A program made the position numbers and the translations under genes. The notes beneath the pieces were generated by a model. That model had not been told where the DNA came from. It searched no databases and worked only from the letters and a program-made list of their open reading frames with translations. A DNA stretch of 64,000 nucleotides. Source: Gymnothorax reevesii. Taxonomy: Eukaryota; Chordata; Actinopteri; Anguilliformes; Muraenidae. The stretch covers positions 24,732,367-24,796,366 of the forward strand of contig CM056580.1 of NCBI GenBank assembly GCA_029721435.1, read 5' to 3'. Positions 38,115 through 51,654 of this stretch are shown here, piece after piece. Within the stretch, counting starts at the first letter, position 1. Each line of letters begins with the position of its first letter.

Positions 38115-40305
38115 GCTAGCATTAGCATTTTTGCATCAGTATGTTAGCATTAGCATTGATACATTAACATTACCCAATTTGCTTATTATACAAGAAGGGT
38201 TAAGCTGAAATGTCATCTGATCTCATATTAACATCATAGAGGACATGTACAGTATGAAAACGACCAGATATTAGCACTCACATTAGATCGCTAGCATTAG
38301 CATGTTAGCATTAGCATTCAAACATTTATATCACTCAATTTCCATTTTACACAAGAAGGGTTAAGCTGAAATGCCATCTGATCTCATGTTATCATCATAG
38401 AGGACACGTTAAGTATGGAAATGACCAGATATTAGCACTTGCATTAGATCGCTAGCATTAGCATTTTAGCATCAGCATGTAAGCAGTAGCATTGAAACAT
38501 TAACATGACCCAATTTGCTAATTATACAAGAAGGGTTGAGCTGAAATGTCATCTGATCTCATATTAACATCATAGAGGACACGTACAGTATGAAAACGAC
38601 CAGATTTTAGCACTCACATTAGATCGCTAGCATTAGCATGTTAGCATTTGCATTTAAACATTAATATCACTCAATTACCATTTTACACAAGAAGGCTTAA
38701 ACTGAAATGCCATCTGATCTCATGTTAACATCATTGAGGACACGTTAAGTATGGAAATGACCAGATATTAGCACTTGCATTAGATCGCTAGCATTAGCAT
38801 TTTAGCATCAGCATGTAAGCATTAGCATTGAAACATTAACATGACCCAATTTGCTAATTATACAAGAAGGATTGAGCTGAAATGTCATCTGATCTCATAT
38901 TAACATCATAGAGGACACGTACAGTATGAAAACGACCAGATTTTAGCACTCACATTAGATCGCTAGCATTAGCATGTTAGCATTTGCATTTAAACATTTA
39001 TATCACTCAATTACCATTTTACACAAGAAGGCTTAAACTGAAATGCCATCTGATCTCATGTTAACATCATTGAGGACACGTTAAGTATGGAAATGACCAG
39101 ATATTAGCACTTGCATTAGATCACTAGCATTAGCATTTTAGCATCAGCATGTAAGCATTAGCATTGAAACATTAACATGACCCAATTTGCTTATTATACA
39201 AGAAGGGTTAAGCTGAAATGTCATCTGATCTCATATTAACATCATAGAGGACACGTACAGTATGAAAACGACCAGATATTAGCACTCACATTAGATCGCT
39301 AGCATTAGCATGTTAGCATTTGCATTCAAACATTTATATCACTCAATTTCCATTTTACACAAGAAGGGTTAAGCTGAAATGCCATCTGATCTCATGTTAT
39401 CATCATAGAGGACACGTTAAGTATGGAAAAGACCAGATATTAGCACTTGCATTAGATCGCTAGCATTAGCATTTTAGCATCAGCATGTAAGCAGTAGCAT
39501 TGAAACATTAACATGACCCAATTTGCTTATTATACAAGAAGGGTTAAGCTGAAATGTCATCTGAACTCATATTAACATCATAGAGGACACGTACAGTATG
39601 AAAACGACCAGATATTAGCACTCACATTAGATCGCTAGCATTAGCATGTTAGCATTAGCATTCAAACATTTATATCACTCAATTTCCATTTTACACAAGA
39701 AGGGTTAAGCTGAAATGCCATCTGATCTCATGTTATCATCATAGAGGACACGTTAAGTATGGAAATGACCAGATATTAGCACTTGCATTAGATCGCTAGC
39801 ATTAGCATTTTAGCATCAGCATGTAAGCAGTAGCATTGAAACATTAACATGACCCAATTTGCTAATTATACAAGAAGGGTTGAGCTGAAATGTCATCTGA
39901 TCTCATATTAACATCATAGAGGACACGTACAGTATGAAAACGACCAGATTTTAGCACTCACATTAGATCGCTAGCATTAGCATGTTAGCATTTGCATTTA
40001 AACATTTATATCACTCAATTTCCATTTTACACAAGAAGGCTTAAACTGAAATGCCATCTGCTCTCATGTTAATATCATAGAGGACATGTTAAGTATGGAA
40101 ATGACCAGACATTAGCACTTGCATTAGATCGCTAGCATTAGCATTTTAGCATCAGCATGTAAGCATTAGCATTGAAACATTAACATGACCCAGTTTGCTT
40201 ATTATACAAGAAGGGTTACGCTGAAATGTCATCTGATCTCATATTAACATCATAGAGGACACGTACAGTTTGAAAACGACCAGATATAAGCACTCACATT
40301 AGATC
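38115..40305. repeat. Dimer run copied from about 25.2-27.4 kb
   Basis: B' at 38115 followed by six A-B dimers and the pair before 40306. Nearly every marker sits 12,866 bp to the right of its partner: ATCACTAGC (26254/39120), GGAAAAGACC (26559/39425), CTGAACTCAT and CCAGACATTAGC. Private differences include GGATTGAGCTG near 38869, CTGCTCTCATGTTAATATC near 40060, CCAGTTTGC near 40190 and GGGTTACGCTG near 40214; the last changes lie next to the boundary of the following 4733-bp duplication. Confidence 0.9.
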
Positions 40306-41649
40306 GCAAGCATTAGCATGTTAGCATTAGCATTCAAGCATTTATATCACTCAATTTCCATTTTACACAAGAAGGGTTAAGCTGAAATGCCATCTGATCT
40401 CATGTTATCATCATAGAGGACACGTTAAGTATGGAAATGACCAGATATTAGCACTTGCATTAGATCGCTAGCATTAGCATTTTAGCATCAGCATGTAAGC
40501 AGTAGCATTGAAACATTAACATGACCCAATTTGCTAATTATACAAGAAGGGTTGAGCTGAAATGTCATCTGATCTCATATTAACATCATAGAGGACACGT
40601 ACAGTATGAAAACGACCAGATTTTAGCACTCACATTAGATCGCTAGCATTAGCATGTTAGCATTTGCATTTAAACATTTATATCACTCAATTACCATTTT
40701 ACACAAGAAGGCTTAAACTGAAATGCCATCTGCTCTCATGTTAACATCATAGAGGACACGTTAAGTATGGAAATGACCAGATATTAGCACTTACATTAGA
40801 TCGCTAGCATTAGCATTTTAGCATCAGCATGTAAGCATTAGCATTGAAACATTAACATGACCCAATTTGCTTATTATACAAGAAGGGTTTAGCTGAAATG
40901 TCATCTGATCTCATATTAACATCATAGAGGACATGTACAGTTTGAAAATGACCAGATATTAGCACTCGAATTAGATTGCTAGCATTAGCATTTTTGCATC
41001 AGTATGTTAGCATTAGCATTGATACATTAACATTACCCAATTTGCTTATTTTACAAGAAGGGTTAAGCTGAAATGTCATCTGATCTCATATTAACATCAT
41101 AGAGGACACGTACAGTATGAAAACGACCAGATATTAGCACTCACATTAGATCGCTAGCATTAGCATGTTAGCATTAGCATTCAAACATTTATATCACTCA
41201 ATTTCCATTTTACACAAGAAGGGTTAAGCTGAAATGCCATCTGATCTCATGTTATCATCATAGAGGACACGTTAAGTATGGAAATGACCAGATATTAGCA
41301 CTCACATTAGATCGCTAGCATTAGCATGTTGGCATTTGCATTTAAACATTTATATCACTCAATTTCCATTTTACACAAGAAGGCTTAAACTGAAATGCCA
41401 TCTGATCTCATGTTAACATCATAGAGGACATGTTAAGTATGGAAATGACCAGATATTAGCACTTGCATTAGATCGCTAGCATTAGCATTTTAGCATCAGC
41501 ATGTAAGCATTAGCATTGAAACATTAACATGACCCAATTTGCTTATTATACAAGAAGGGTTAAGCTGAAATGTCATCTGATCTCATATTAACATCATAGA
41601 GGAAATGTACAGTTTGAAAATGACCAGATATTAGCACTCTTATAACATC

Positions 41650-41838
41650 GCTAGCATTAGCAATTTAGCATTTGCATGTTTGAATTAGCCAGTTAGCATT
41701 AGCATTCAAACATTAACCTCACCCAATTTGCTTATTATACAAGAATGGTTAAGCTGAAATGTCATCTGATCTCATAATAACATCATAGAGGACAGGTACA
41801 GTTTGAAAACGACCAGATATAAGCACTCACATTAGATC
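41650..41838 (+). repeat. C monomer, no. 13 (28-mer copy 1)
   Basis: GCATTTGCATG / AAGAATGG subfamily with the ancestral CCAGATATAAGC end; the following A has a private GCATAAGCATTC. Confidence 0.95.
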
Positions 41839-42473
41839 GCTAGCATTAGCATGTTAGCATAAGCATTCAAACATTTATATCACTCAATTTCCATTTTACA
41901 CAAGAAGGGTGAAGCTGAAATGCCATCTGATCTCATGTTATCATCATAGAGGACACGTTAAGTATGGAAATGACCAGATATTAGCACTTGCATTAGATCG
42001 CTAGCATTAGCATTTTAGCATCAGCATGTAAGCAGTAGCATTGAAACATTAACATGACCCAATTTGCTAATCATACAAGAAGGGTTGAGCTGAAATGTCA
42101 TCTGATCTCATATTAACATCATAGAGGACACGTATAGTATGAAAACGACCAGATTTTAGCACTCACATTAGATCGCTAGCAATAGCATGTTAGCATTTGC
42201 ATTTAAACATTTATATCACTCAATTACCATTTTACACAAGAAGGCTTAAACTGAAATGCCATCTGATCTCATGTTAACATCATTGAGGACACGTTAAGTA
42301 TGGAAATGACCAGATATTAGCACTTGCATTAGATCGCTAGCATTAGCATTTTAGCATCAGCATGTAAGCATTAGCATTGAAACATTAACATGACCCAATT
42401 TGCTTATTATACAAGAAGGGTTAAGCTGAAATGTCATCTGATCTCATATTAACATCATAGTGGACACGTACAG

Positions 42474-42482
42474 TATATAAAA
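42474..42482 (+). other. TATATAAAA, copy 2 of the same insertion
   Basis: Inherited version of the insertion at 29608, offset 12,866, in the B at 42336. It is absent from the otherwise parallel segment near 35.5 kb, because the six-monomer loss removed that tail. Confidence 0.75.
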
Positions 42483-42847
42483 CGACCAGATATTAGCACT
42501 CACATTAGATCGCTAGCATTAGCAAGTTAGCATTTGCATTTAAACATTTATGTCACTCAATTTCCATTTTACACAAGAAGGCTTAAACTGAAATGCCATC
42601 TGATCTCATGTTATCATCAAAGAGGACATGTTAAGTATGGAAATGACCAGATATTAGCACTTGCATTAGATTGCTAGCATTAGCATTTTAGCATCAGCAT
42701 GTAAGCATTAGCATTGAAACATTATCATGACCCAATTTGCTTATTATACAAGAAGGGTTAAGCTGAAATGTCATCTGATCTCATATTAACATCATAGTGG
42801 ACTCGTACAGTATGAAAACGACCAGATATTAGCACTCACATTAGATC

Positions 42848-43519
42848 GCTAGCATTAGCATGTTAGCATTTGCATTCAAACATTTATATCACTCAATTTC
42901 CATTTTACACAAGAAGGGTTAAGCTGAAATGCCATCTGATCTCATGTTATCATCATAGAGGACACGTTAAGTATGGAAATGACCAGATATTAGCACTTGC
43001 ATTAGATCGCTAGCATTAGCATTTTAGCATCAGCATGTAAGCAGTAGCATTGAAACATTAACATGACCCAATTTGCTAATTATACAAGAAGGGTTGAGCT
43101 GAAATGTCATCTGATCTCATATTAACATCATAGTGGACTCGTACAGTATGAAAACGACCAGATATTAGCACTCACATTAGATCGCTAGCATTAGCATGTT
43201 AGCATTTGCATTCAAACATTTATATCACTCAATTTCCATTTTACACAAGAAGGGTTAAGCTGAAATGCCATCTGATCTCATGTTATCATCATAGAGGACA
43301 CGTTAAGTATGGAAATGACCAGATATTAGCACTTGCATTAGATCGCTAGCATTAGCATTTTAGCATCAGCATGTAAGCAGTAGCATTGAAACATTAACAT
43401 GACCCAATTTGCTAATTATACAAGAAGGGTTGAGCTGAAATGTCATCTGATCTCATATTAACATCATAGAGGACACGTGCAGTATAAAAACGACCAGATT
43501 TTAGCACTCACATTAGATT
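42848..43519. repeat. Local duplication of one A-B dimer (2 x 336 bp)
   Basis: Two dimers, 42848-43183 and 43184-43519, look the same apart from the last B tail: TAGTGGACTCGTACAG in the first, GAGGACACGTGCAGTATAAAAAC in the second. The corresponding place near 29982-30317 has only one dimer, so the offset changes from 12,866 to 13,202 here. The same pair is inherited at 47581-48252. Confidence 0.88.
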
Positions 43520-46382
43520 GCTAGCATTAGCATGTTAGCATTTGCACTTAAACATTTATATCACTCAATTACCATTTTACACAAGAAGGCTTAAACTGAA
43601 ATGCCATCTGATCTCATGTTAACATCATTGAGGACACGTTAAGTATGGAAATGACCAGATATTAGCACTTGCATTAGATCGCTAGCATTAGCATTTTAGC
43701 ATCAGCATGTAAGCATTAGCATTGAAACATTAACATGACCCAATTTGCTTATTATACAAGAAGGGTTAAGCTGAAATGTCATCTGATCTCATATTAACAT
43801 CATAGAGGACAGGTACAGTATGAAAATGACCAGATTTTAGCACTCACATTAGATCGCTAGCATTAGAATGTTAGCATTTGCATTGAAACATTTATATCAC
43901 TCAATTACCATTTTACACAAGAAGGCTTAAACTGAAATGCCATCTGTTCTCATGTTAACATCATAGAGGACACGTTAAGTATGGAAATGACCAGATATTA
44001 GCACTTACATTAGATCGCTAGCATTAGCATTTTAGCATCAGCATGAAAGCATTAGCATTGAAACATTAACATGACCCAATTTGCTTGTTATACAAGAAGG
44101 GTGAAGCTGAAATGTCATCTGATCTCATATTAACATCATAGTGGACATGTACAGTTTGAAAATGACCAGATATTAGCACTCGAATTAGATTGCTAGCATT
44201 AGCATTTTTGCATCAGTATGTTAGCATTAGCATTGATACATTAACATGACCCAATTTGCTTATTATACAAGAAGGGTTAAGCTGAAATGTCATCTGATCT
44301 CATATTAACATCATAGAGGACACGTACAGTATGAAAACGACCAGATATTAGCACTCACATTATATCGCTAGCATTAGCATGTTAGCATTAGTATTCAAAC
44401 ATTTATATCACTCAATTTCCATTTTACACAAGAAGGGTTAAGCTGAAATGCCATCTGATCTCATGTTATCATCATAGAGGACACGTTAAGTATGGAAATG
44501 ACCAGATATTAGCACTTGCATTAGATCGCTAGCATTAGCATTTTAGCATCAGCATGTAAGCAGTAGCATTGAAACATTAACATGACCCAATTTGCTAATT
44601 ATACAAGAAGGGTTGAGCTGAAATGTCATCTGATCTCATATTAACATCATAGAGGACACGTACAGTATGAAAACGACCAGATTTTAACACTCACATTAGA
44701 TTTCTAGCATTAGCATGTTAGCATTTGCATTTAAACATTTATATCACTCAATTTCCATTTTACACAAGAAGGCTTAAACTGAAATGCCATCTGATCTCAT
44801 GTTAACATCATAGAGGACACGTTAAGTATGGAAATGACCAGATATTAGCACTTGCATTAGATCGCTAGCATTAGCATTTTAGCATCAGCATGTAAGCATT
44901 AGCATTGAAACATTAACATGACCCAATTTGCTTATTATACAAGAAGGGTTAAGCTGAAATGTCATCTGATCTCATATTAACATCATAGAGGACACGTACA
45001 GTTTGAAAACGACCAGATATAAGCACTCACATTAGATCGCAAGCATTAGCATGTTAGCATTAGCATTCAAGCATTTATATCACTCAATTTCCATTTTACA
45101 CAAGAAGGGTTAAGCTGAAATGCCATCTGATCTCATGTTATCATCATAGAGGACACGTTAAGTATGGAAATGACCAGATATTAGCACTTGCATTAGATCG
45201 CTAGCATTAGCATTTTAGCATCAGCATGTAAGCAGTAGCATTGAAACATTAACATGACCCAATTTGCTAATTATACAAGAAGGGTTGAGCTGAAATGTCA
45301 TCTGATCTCATATTAACATCATAGAGGACACGTACAGTATGAAAACGACCAGATTTTAGCACTCACATTAGATCGCTAGCATTAGCATGTTAGCATTTGC
45401 ATTTAAACATTTATATCACTCAATTACCATTTTACACAAGAAGGCTTAAACTGAAATGCCATCTGCTCTCATGTTAACATCATAGAGGACACGTTAAGTA
45501 TGGAAATGACCAGATATTAGCACTTACATTAGATCGCTAGCATTAGCATTTTAGCATCAGCATGTAAGCATTAGCATTGAAACATTAACATGACCCAATT
45601 TGCTTATTATACAAGAAGGGTTTAGCTGAAATGTCATCTGATCTCATATTAACATCATAGAGGACATGTACAGTTTGAAAATGACCAGATATTAGCACTC
45701 GAATTAGATTGCTAGCATTAGCATTTTTGCATCAGTATGTTAGCATTAGCATTGATACATTAACATTACCCAATTTGCTTATTATACAAGAAGGGTTAAG
45801 CTGAAATGTCATCTGATCTCATATTAACATCATAGAGGACACGTACAGTATGAAAACGACCAGATATTAGCACTCACATTAGATCGCTAGCATTAGCATG
45901 TTAGCATTAGCATTCAAACATTTATATCACTCAATTTCCATTTTACACAAGAAGGGTTAAGCTGAAATGCCATCTGATCTCATGTTATCATCATAGAGGA
46001 CACGTTAAGTATGGAAATGACCAGATATTAGCACTCACATTAGATCGCTAGCATTAGCATGTTGGCATTTGCATTTAAACATTTATATCACTCAATTTCC
46101 ATTTTACACAAGAAGGCTTAAACTGAAATGCCATCTGATCTCATGTTAACATCATAGAGGACATGTTAAGTATGGAAATGACCAGATATTAGCACTTGCA
46201 TTAGATCGCTAGCATTAGCATTTTAGCATCAGCATGTAAGCATTAGCATTGAAACATTAACATGACCCAATTTGCTTATTATACAAGAAGGGTTAAGCTG
46301 AAATGTCATCTGATCTCATATTAACATCATAGAGGAAATGTACAGTTTGAAAATGACCAGATATTAGCACTCTTATAACATC

Positions 46383-46571
46383 GCTAGCATTAGCAATTTA
46401 GCATTTGCATGTTTGAATTAGCCAGTTAGCATTAGCATTCAAACATTAACCTCACCCAATTTGCTTATTATACAAGAATGGTTAAGCTGAAATGTCATCT
46501 GATCTCATAATAACATCATAGAGGACAGGTACAGTTTGAAAACGACCAGATATAAGCACTCACATTAGATC
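46383..46571 (+). repeat. C monomer, no. 14 (28-mer copy 2)
   Basis: Partner of 41650 at offset 4733; I see no difference between them in the head. Confidence 0.95.
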
Positions 46572-47206
46572 GCTAGCATTAGCATGTTAGCATTAGCATT
46601 CAAACATTTATATCACTCAATTTCCATTTTACACAAGAAGGGTTAAGCTGAAATGCCATCTGATCTCATGTTATCATCATAGAGGACACGTTAAGTATGG
46701 AAATGACCAGATATTAGCACTTGCATTAGATCGCTAGCATTAGCATTTTAGCATCAGCATGTAAGCAGTAGCATTGAAACATAAACATGACCCAATTTGC
46801 TAATCATACAAGAAGGGTTGAGCTGAAATGTCATCTGATCTCATATTAACATCATAGAGGACACGTATAGTATGAAAACGACCAGATTTTAGCACTCACA
46901 TTAGATCGCTAGCAATAGCATGTTAGCATTTGCATTTAAACATTTATATCACTCAATTACCATTTTACACAAGAAGGCTTAAACTGAAATGCCATCTGAT
47001 CTCATGTTAACATCATTGAGGACACGTTAAGTATGGAAATGACCAGATATTAGCACTTGCATTAGATCGCTAGCATTAGCATTTTAGCATCAGCATGTAA
47101 GCATTAGCATTGAAACATTAACATGACCCAATTTGCTTATTATACAAGAAGGGTTAAGCTGAAATGTCATCTGATCTCATATTAACATCATAGTGGACAC
47201 GTACAG

Positions 47207-47215
47207 TATATAAAA
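47207..47215 (+). other. TATATAAAA, copy 3 of the same insertion
   Basis: Copy of the 42474 site at offset 4733, in the B at 47069. The three occurrences trace one mutational event through two rounds of duplication. Confidence 0.75.
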
Positions 47216-49771
47216 CGACCAGATATTAGCACTCACATTAGATCGCTAGCATTAGCAAGTTAGCATTTGCATTTAAACATTTATGTCACTCAATTTCCAT
47301 TTTACACAAGAAGGCTTAAACTGAAATGCCATCTGATCTCATGTTATCATCAAAGAGGACATGTTAAGTATGGAAATGACCAGATATTAGCACTTGCATT
47401 AGATCGCTAGCATTAGCATTTTAGCATCAGCATGTAAGCATTAGCATTGAAACATTATCATGACCCAATTTGCTTATTATACAAGAAGGGTTAAGCTGAA
47501 AAGTCATCTGATCTCATATTAACATCATAGTGGACTCGTACAGTATGAAAACGACCAGATATTAGCACTCACATTAGATCGCTAGCATTAGCATGTTAGC
47601 ATTTGCATTCAAACATTTATATCACTCAATTTCCATTTTACACAAGAAGGGTTAAGCTGAAATGCCATCTGATCTCATGTAATCATCATAGAGGACACGT
47701 TAAGTATGGAAATGACCAGATATTAGCACTTGCATTAGATCGCTAGCATTAGCATTTTAGCATCAGCATGTAAGCAGTAGCATTGAAACATTAACATGAC
47801 CCAATTTGCTAATTATACAAGAAGGGTTGAGCTGAAATGTCATCTGATCTCATATTAACATCATAGTGGACTCGTACAGTATGAAAACGACCAGATATTA
47901 GCACTCACATTAGATCGCTAGCATTAGCATGTTAGCATTTGCATTCAAACATTTATATCACTCAATTTCCATTTTACACAAGAAGGGTTAAGCTGAAATG
48001 CCATCTGATCTCATGTTATCATCATAGAGGACACGTTAAGTATGGAAATGACCAGATATTAGCACTTGCATTAGATCGCTAGCATTAGCATTTTAGCATC
48101 AGCATGTAAGCAGTAGCATTGAAACATTAACATGACCCAATTTGCTAATTATACAAGAAGGGTTGAGCTGAAATGTCATCTGATCTCATATTAACATCAT
48201 AGAGGACACGTGCAGTATAAAAACGACCAGATTTTAGCACTCACATTAGATTGCTAGCATTAGCATGTTAGCATTTGCACTTAAACATTTATATCACTCA
48301 ATTACCATTTTACACAAGAAGGCTTAAACTGAAATGCCATCTGATCTCATGTTAACATCATTGAGGACACGTTAAGTATGGAAATGACCAGATATTAGCA
48401 CTTGCATTAGATCGCTAGCATTAGCATTTTAGCATCAGCATGTAAGCATTAGCATTGAAACATTAACATGACCCAATTTGCTTATTATACAAGAAGGGTT
48501 AAGCTGAAATGTCATCTGATCTCATATTAACATCATAGAGGACAGGTACAGTATGAAAATGACCAGATTTTAGCACTCACATTAGATCGCTAGCATTAGA
48601 ATGTTAGCATTTGCATTGAAACATTTATATCACTCAATTACCATTTTACACAAGAAGGCTTAAACTGAAATGCCATCTGTTCTCATGTTAACATCATAGA
48701 GGACACGTTAAGTATGGAAATGACCAGATATTAGCACTTACATTAGATCGCTAGCATTAGCATTTTAGCATCAGCATGAAAGCATTAGCATTGAAACATT
48801 AACATGACCCAATTTGCTTGTTATACAAGAAGGGTGAAGCTGAAATGTCATCTGATCTCATATTAACATCATAGTGGACATGTACAGTTTGAAAATGACC
48901 AGATATTAGCACTCGAATTAGATTGCTAGCATTAGCATTTTTGCATCAGTATGTTAGCATTAGCATTGATACATTAACATGACCCAATTTGCTTATTATA
49001 CAAGAAGGGTTAAGCTGAAATGTCATCTGATCTCATATTAACATCATAGAGGACACGTACAGTATGAAAACGACCAGATATTAGCACTCACATTATATCG
49101 CTAGCATTAGCATGTTAGCATTAGTATTCAAACATTTATATCACTCAATTTCCATTTTACACGAGAAGGGTTAAGCTGAAATGCCATCTGATCTCATGTT
49201 ATCATCATAGAGGACACGTTAAGTATGGAAATGACCAGATATTAGCACTTGCATTAGATCGCTAGCATTAGCATTTTAGCATCAGCATGTAAGCAGTAGC
49301 ATTGAAACATTAACATGACCCAATTTGCTAATTATACAAGAAGGGTTGAGCTGAAATGTCATCTGATCTCATATTAACATCATAGAGGACACGTACAGTA
49401 TGAAAACGACCAGATTTTAACACTCACATTAGATTTCTAGCATTAGCATGTTAGCATTTGCATTTAAACATTTATATCACTCAATTTCCATTTTACACAA
49501 GAAGGCTTAAACTGAAATGCCATCTGATCTCATGTTAACATCATAGAGGACACGTTAAGTATGGAAATGACCAGATATTAGCACTTGCATTAGATCGCTA
49601 GCATTAGCATTTTAGCATCAGCATGTAAGCATTAGCATTGAAACATTAACATGACCCAATTTGCTTATTATACAAGAAGGGTTAAGCTGAAATGTCATCT
49701 GATCTCATATTAACATCATAGAGGACATGTACAGTTTGAAAATGACCAGATATTAGCACTCTTATAACATC

Positions 49772-49960
49772 GCTAGCATTAGCAATTCAGCATTGGCATG
49801 TTTGAATTAGCCAGTTAGCATTAGCATTCAAACATTAACCTCACCCAATTTGCTTATTATACAAGAAGGGTTAAGCTGAAATGTCATCCGATCTCATATT
49901 AACATCATAGAGGACAGGTACAGTTTGAAAACGACCAGATATAAGCACTCACATTAGATC
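49772..49960 (+). repeat. C monomer, no. 15
   Basis: AATTCAGCATT head like 31837 and 36757 but with both hairpin arms intact, so it is either the unmutated ancestor form or a back-exchange. Confidence 0.94.
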
Positions 49961-51465
49961 GCTAGCATTAGCATGTTAGCATTAGCATTCAAACATTTAT
50001 ATCACTCAATTTCCATTTTACACAAGAAGGGTTGAGCTGAAATGTCATCTGATCTCATATTAACATCATAGTGGACTCGTACAGTATGAAAACGACCAGA
50101 TATTAGCACTCACATTAGATCGCTAGCATTAGCATGTAAGCATTTGCATTTAAACATTTATGTCACTCAATTTCCATTTTACACAAGAAGGTTTAAACTG
50201 AAATGCCATCTGATCTCATGTTAACATCATAGAGGACATGTTAAGCATGGAAATGACCAGATATTGGCACTTGCATTAGATCACTAGCATTAGCATTTTA
50301 GCATCAGCATGTAAGCATTAGCATTGAAACATTAACATGACCCAATTTGCTTATTGTACAAGAAGTATTAAGCTGAAATGTCATCTGATCTCATATTAAC
50401 ATCATAGAGGACACGTACAGTATGAAAACGACCAGATATTAGCACTCACATTAGATCGCTAGCATTAGCATGTTAGCATTTGCATTCAAACATTTATATC
50501 ACTCAATTTCCATTTTACACAAGAAGGGTTAAGCTGAAATGCCATCTGATCTCATGTTATCATCATAGAGGACACGTTAAGTATGGAAATGACCAGATAT
50601 TAGCACTTGCATTAGATCGCTAGCATTAGCATTTTAGCATCAGCATGTAAGCAGTAGCATTGAAACATTAACATGACCCAATTTGCTTATTATACAAGAA
50701 GGGTTAAGCTGAAATGTCATCTGATCTCATATTAACATCATAGAGGACACGTACAGTATTAAAACGACCAGATATTAGCACTCACATTACATCGCTCGCA
50801 TTAGCATGTTAGCATTAGCATTCAAACATTTATATCACTCAATTTCCATTTTACACAAGAAGGGTTAAGCTGAAATGCCATCTGATCTCATGTTATCATC
50901 ATAGAGGACACGTTAAGTATGGAAATGACCGGATATTAGCACTTGCATTAGATCGCTAGCATTAGCATTTTAGCATCAGCATGTAAGCAGTAGCATTGAA
51001 ACATTAACATGACCCAATTTGCTAATTATACAAGAAGGGTTGAGCTGAAATGTCATCTGATCTCATATTAACATCATAGAGGACACGTACAGTATGAAAA
51101 CGACCAGATTTTAGCACTCACATTAGATCGCTAGCATTAGCATGTTAGCATTTGCATTTAAACATTTATATCACTCAATTACCATTTTACACAAGAAGGC
51201 TTAAACTGAAATGCCATCTGATCACATGTTAACATCATTGAGGACACGTTAAGTATGGAAATGACCAGATATTAGCACTTGCATTAGATCGCTAGCATTA
51301 GCTTTTTAGCATCAGCATGTAAGCATTAGCATTGAAACATTAACATGACCCAATTTGCTTATTATACAAGAAGGGTTAAGCTGAAATGTCATCTGATCTC
51401 ATATTAACATCATAGAGGACATGTACAGTTTGAAAATGACCAGATATTAGCACTCTTATAACAGC
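49772..51465. repeat. 10-monomer unit C A A B A B A B A B, 1694 bp
   Basis: Begins with a C (AATTCAGCATT head) and A A B matching 36757-37.4 kb, including GTACAAGAAGTATTAAG at 50356 and a private TCACTAGC at 50281. From 50458 it changes to plain dimers with AGTATTAAAACG near 50757, CATTACATCGCTCGC near 50786 and GACCGGATATT near 50928, all private. The last A-B pair (51130/51291, CTGATCACATG and TTAGCTTTTTAGC) starts the 8-monomer repeat. Confidence 0.9.
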
Positions 51466-51654
51466 GCTAGCATTAGCAATTTAGCATTGGCATGTTTGAA
51501 TTAGCCAGTTAGCATTAGCATTCAAACATTAACCTCACCCAATTTGCTTATTATACAAGAAGGGTTAAGCTGAAATGTCATCCGATCTCATATTAACATC
51601 ATAGAGGACAGGTACAGTTTGAAAACGACCAGATATAAACACTCACATTAGATC
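51466..51654 (+). repeat. C monomer, no. 16 (8-mer copy 1)
   Basis: AATTTAGCATTGG head, TCATCCGATC body, end TATAAACACTCAC shared only with 52821. Confidence 0.95.

Larger units (their letters stand above)
40306..45038. repeat. 28-monomer higher-order repeat, 4733 bp, copy 1
   Basis: A(GCAAGC) B A B B' A A B C, then A B x7 (one monomer a base longer), B', A B A B: 28 monomers plus one base, 4733 bp. It is a version of 27440-31836 with one additional A-B dimer (42848-43183 next to 43184-43519). Markers repeated at +4733: GTTGGCATTTGC 41328/46061, C 41650/46383, TATATAAAAC 42474/47207, GTGCAGTATAAAAACG near 43477/48210, TATTCAAACATT after GCATTAG near 44392/49125, and TCTAGC 44703/49436. Unlike 28784 and 34714, the C here keeps CCAGATATAAGC. 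Confidence 0.95.
45039..49771. repeat. 28-monomer higher-order repeat, 4733 bp, copy 2
   Basis: Tandem duplicate of the preceding unit with the same 28 class positions. I see only scattered private changes: ACATAAACATGAC near 46783, GAAAAGTCATC near 47498, CATGTAATCATC near 47680 and CACGAGAAGGG near 49161. At its right end the copy continues into a C (49772) that matches 36757, not into another GCAAGC monomer. The next exchange therefore joined a different register (offset 13,015 to 36421-37.4 kb). Confidence 0.95.
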
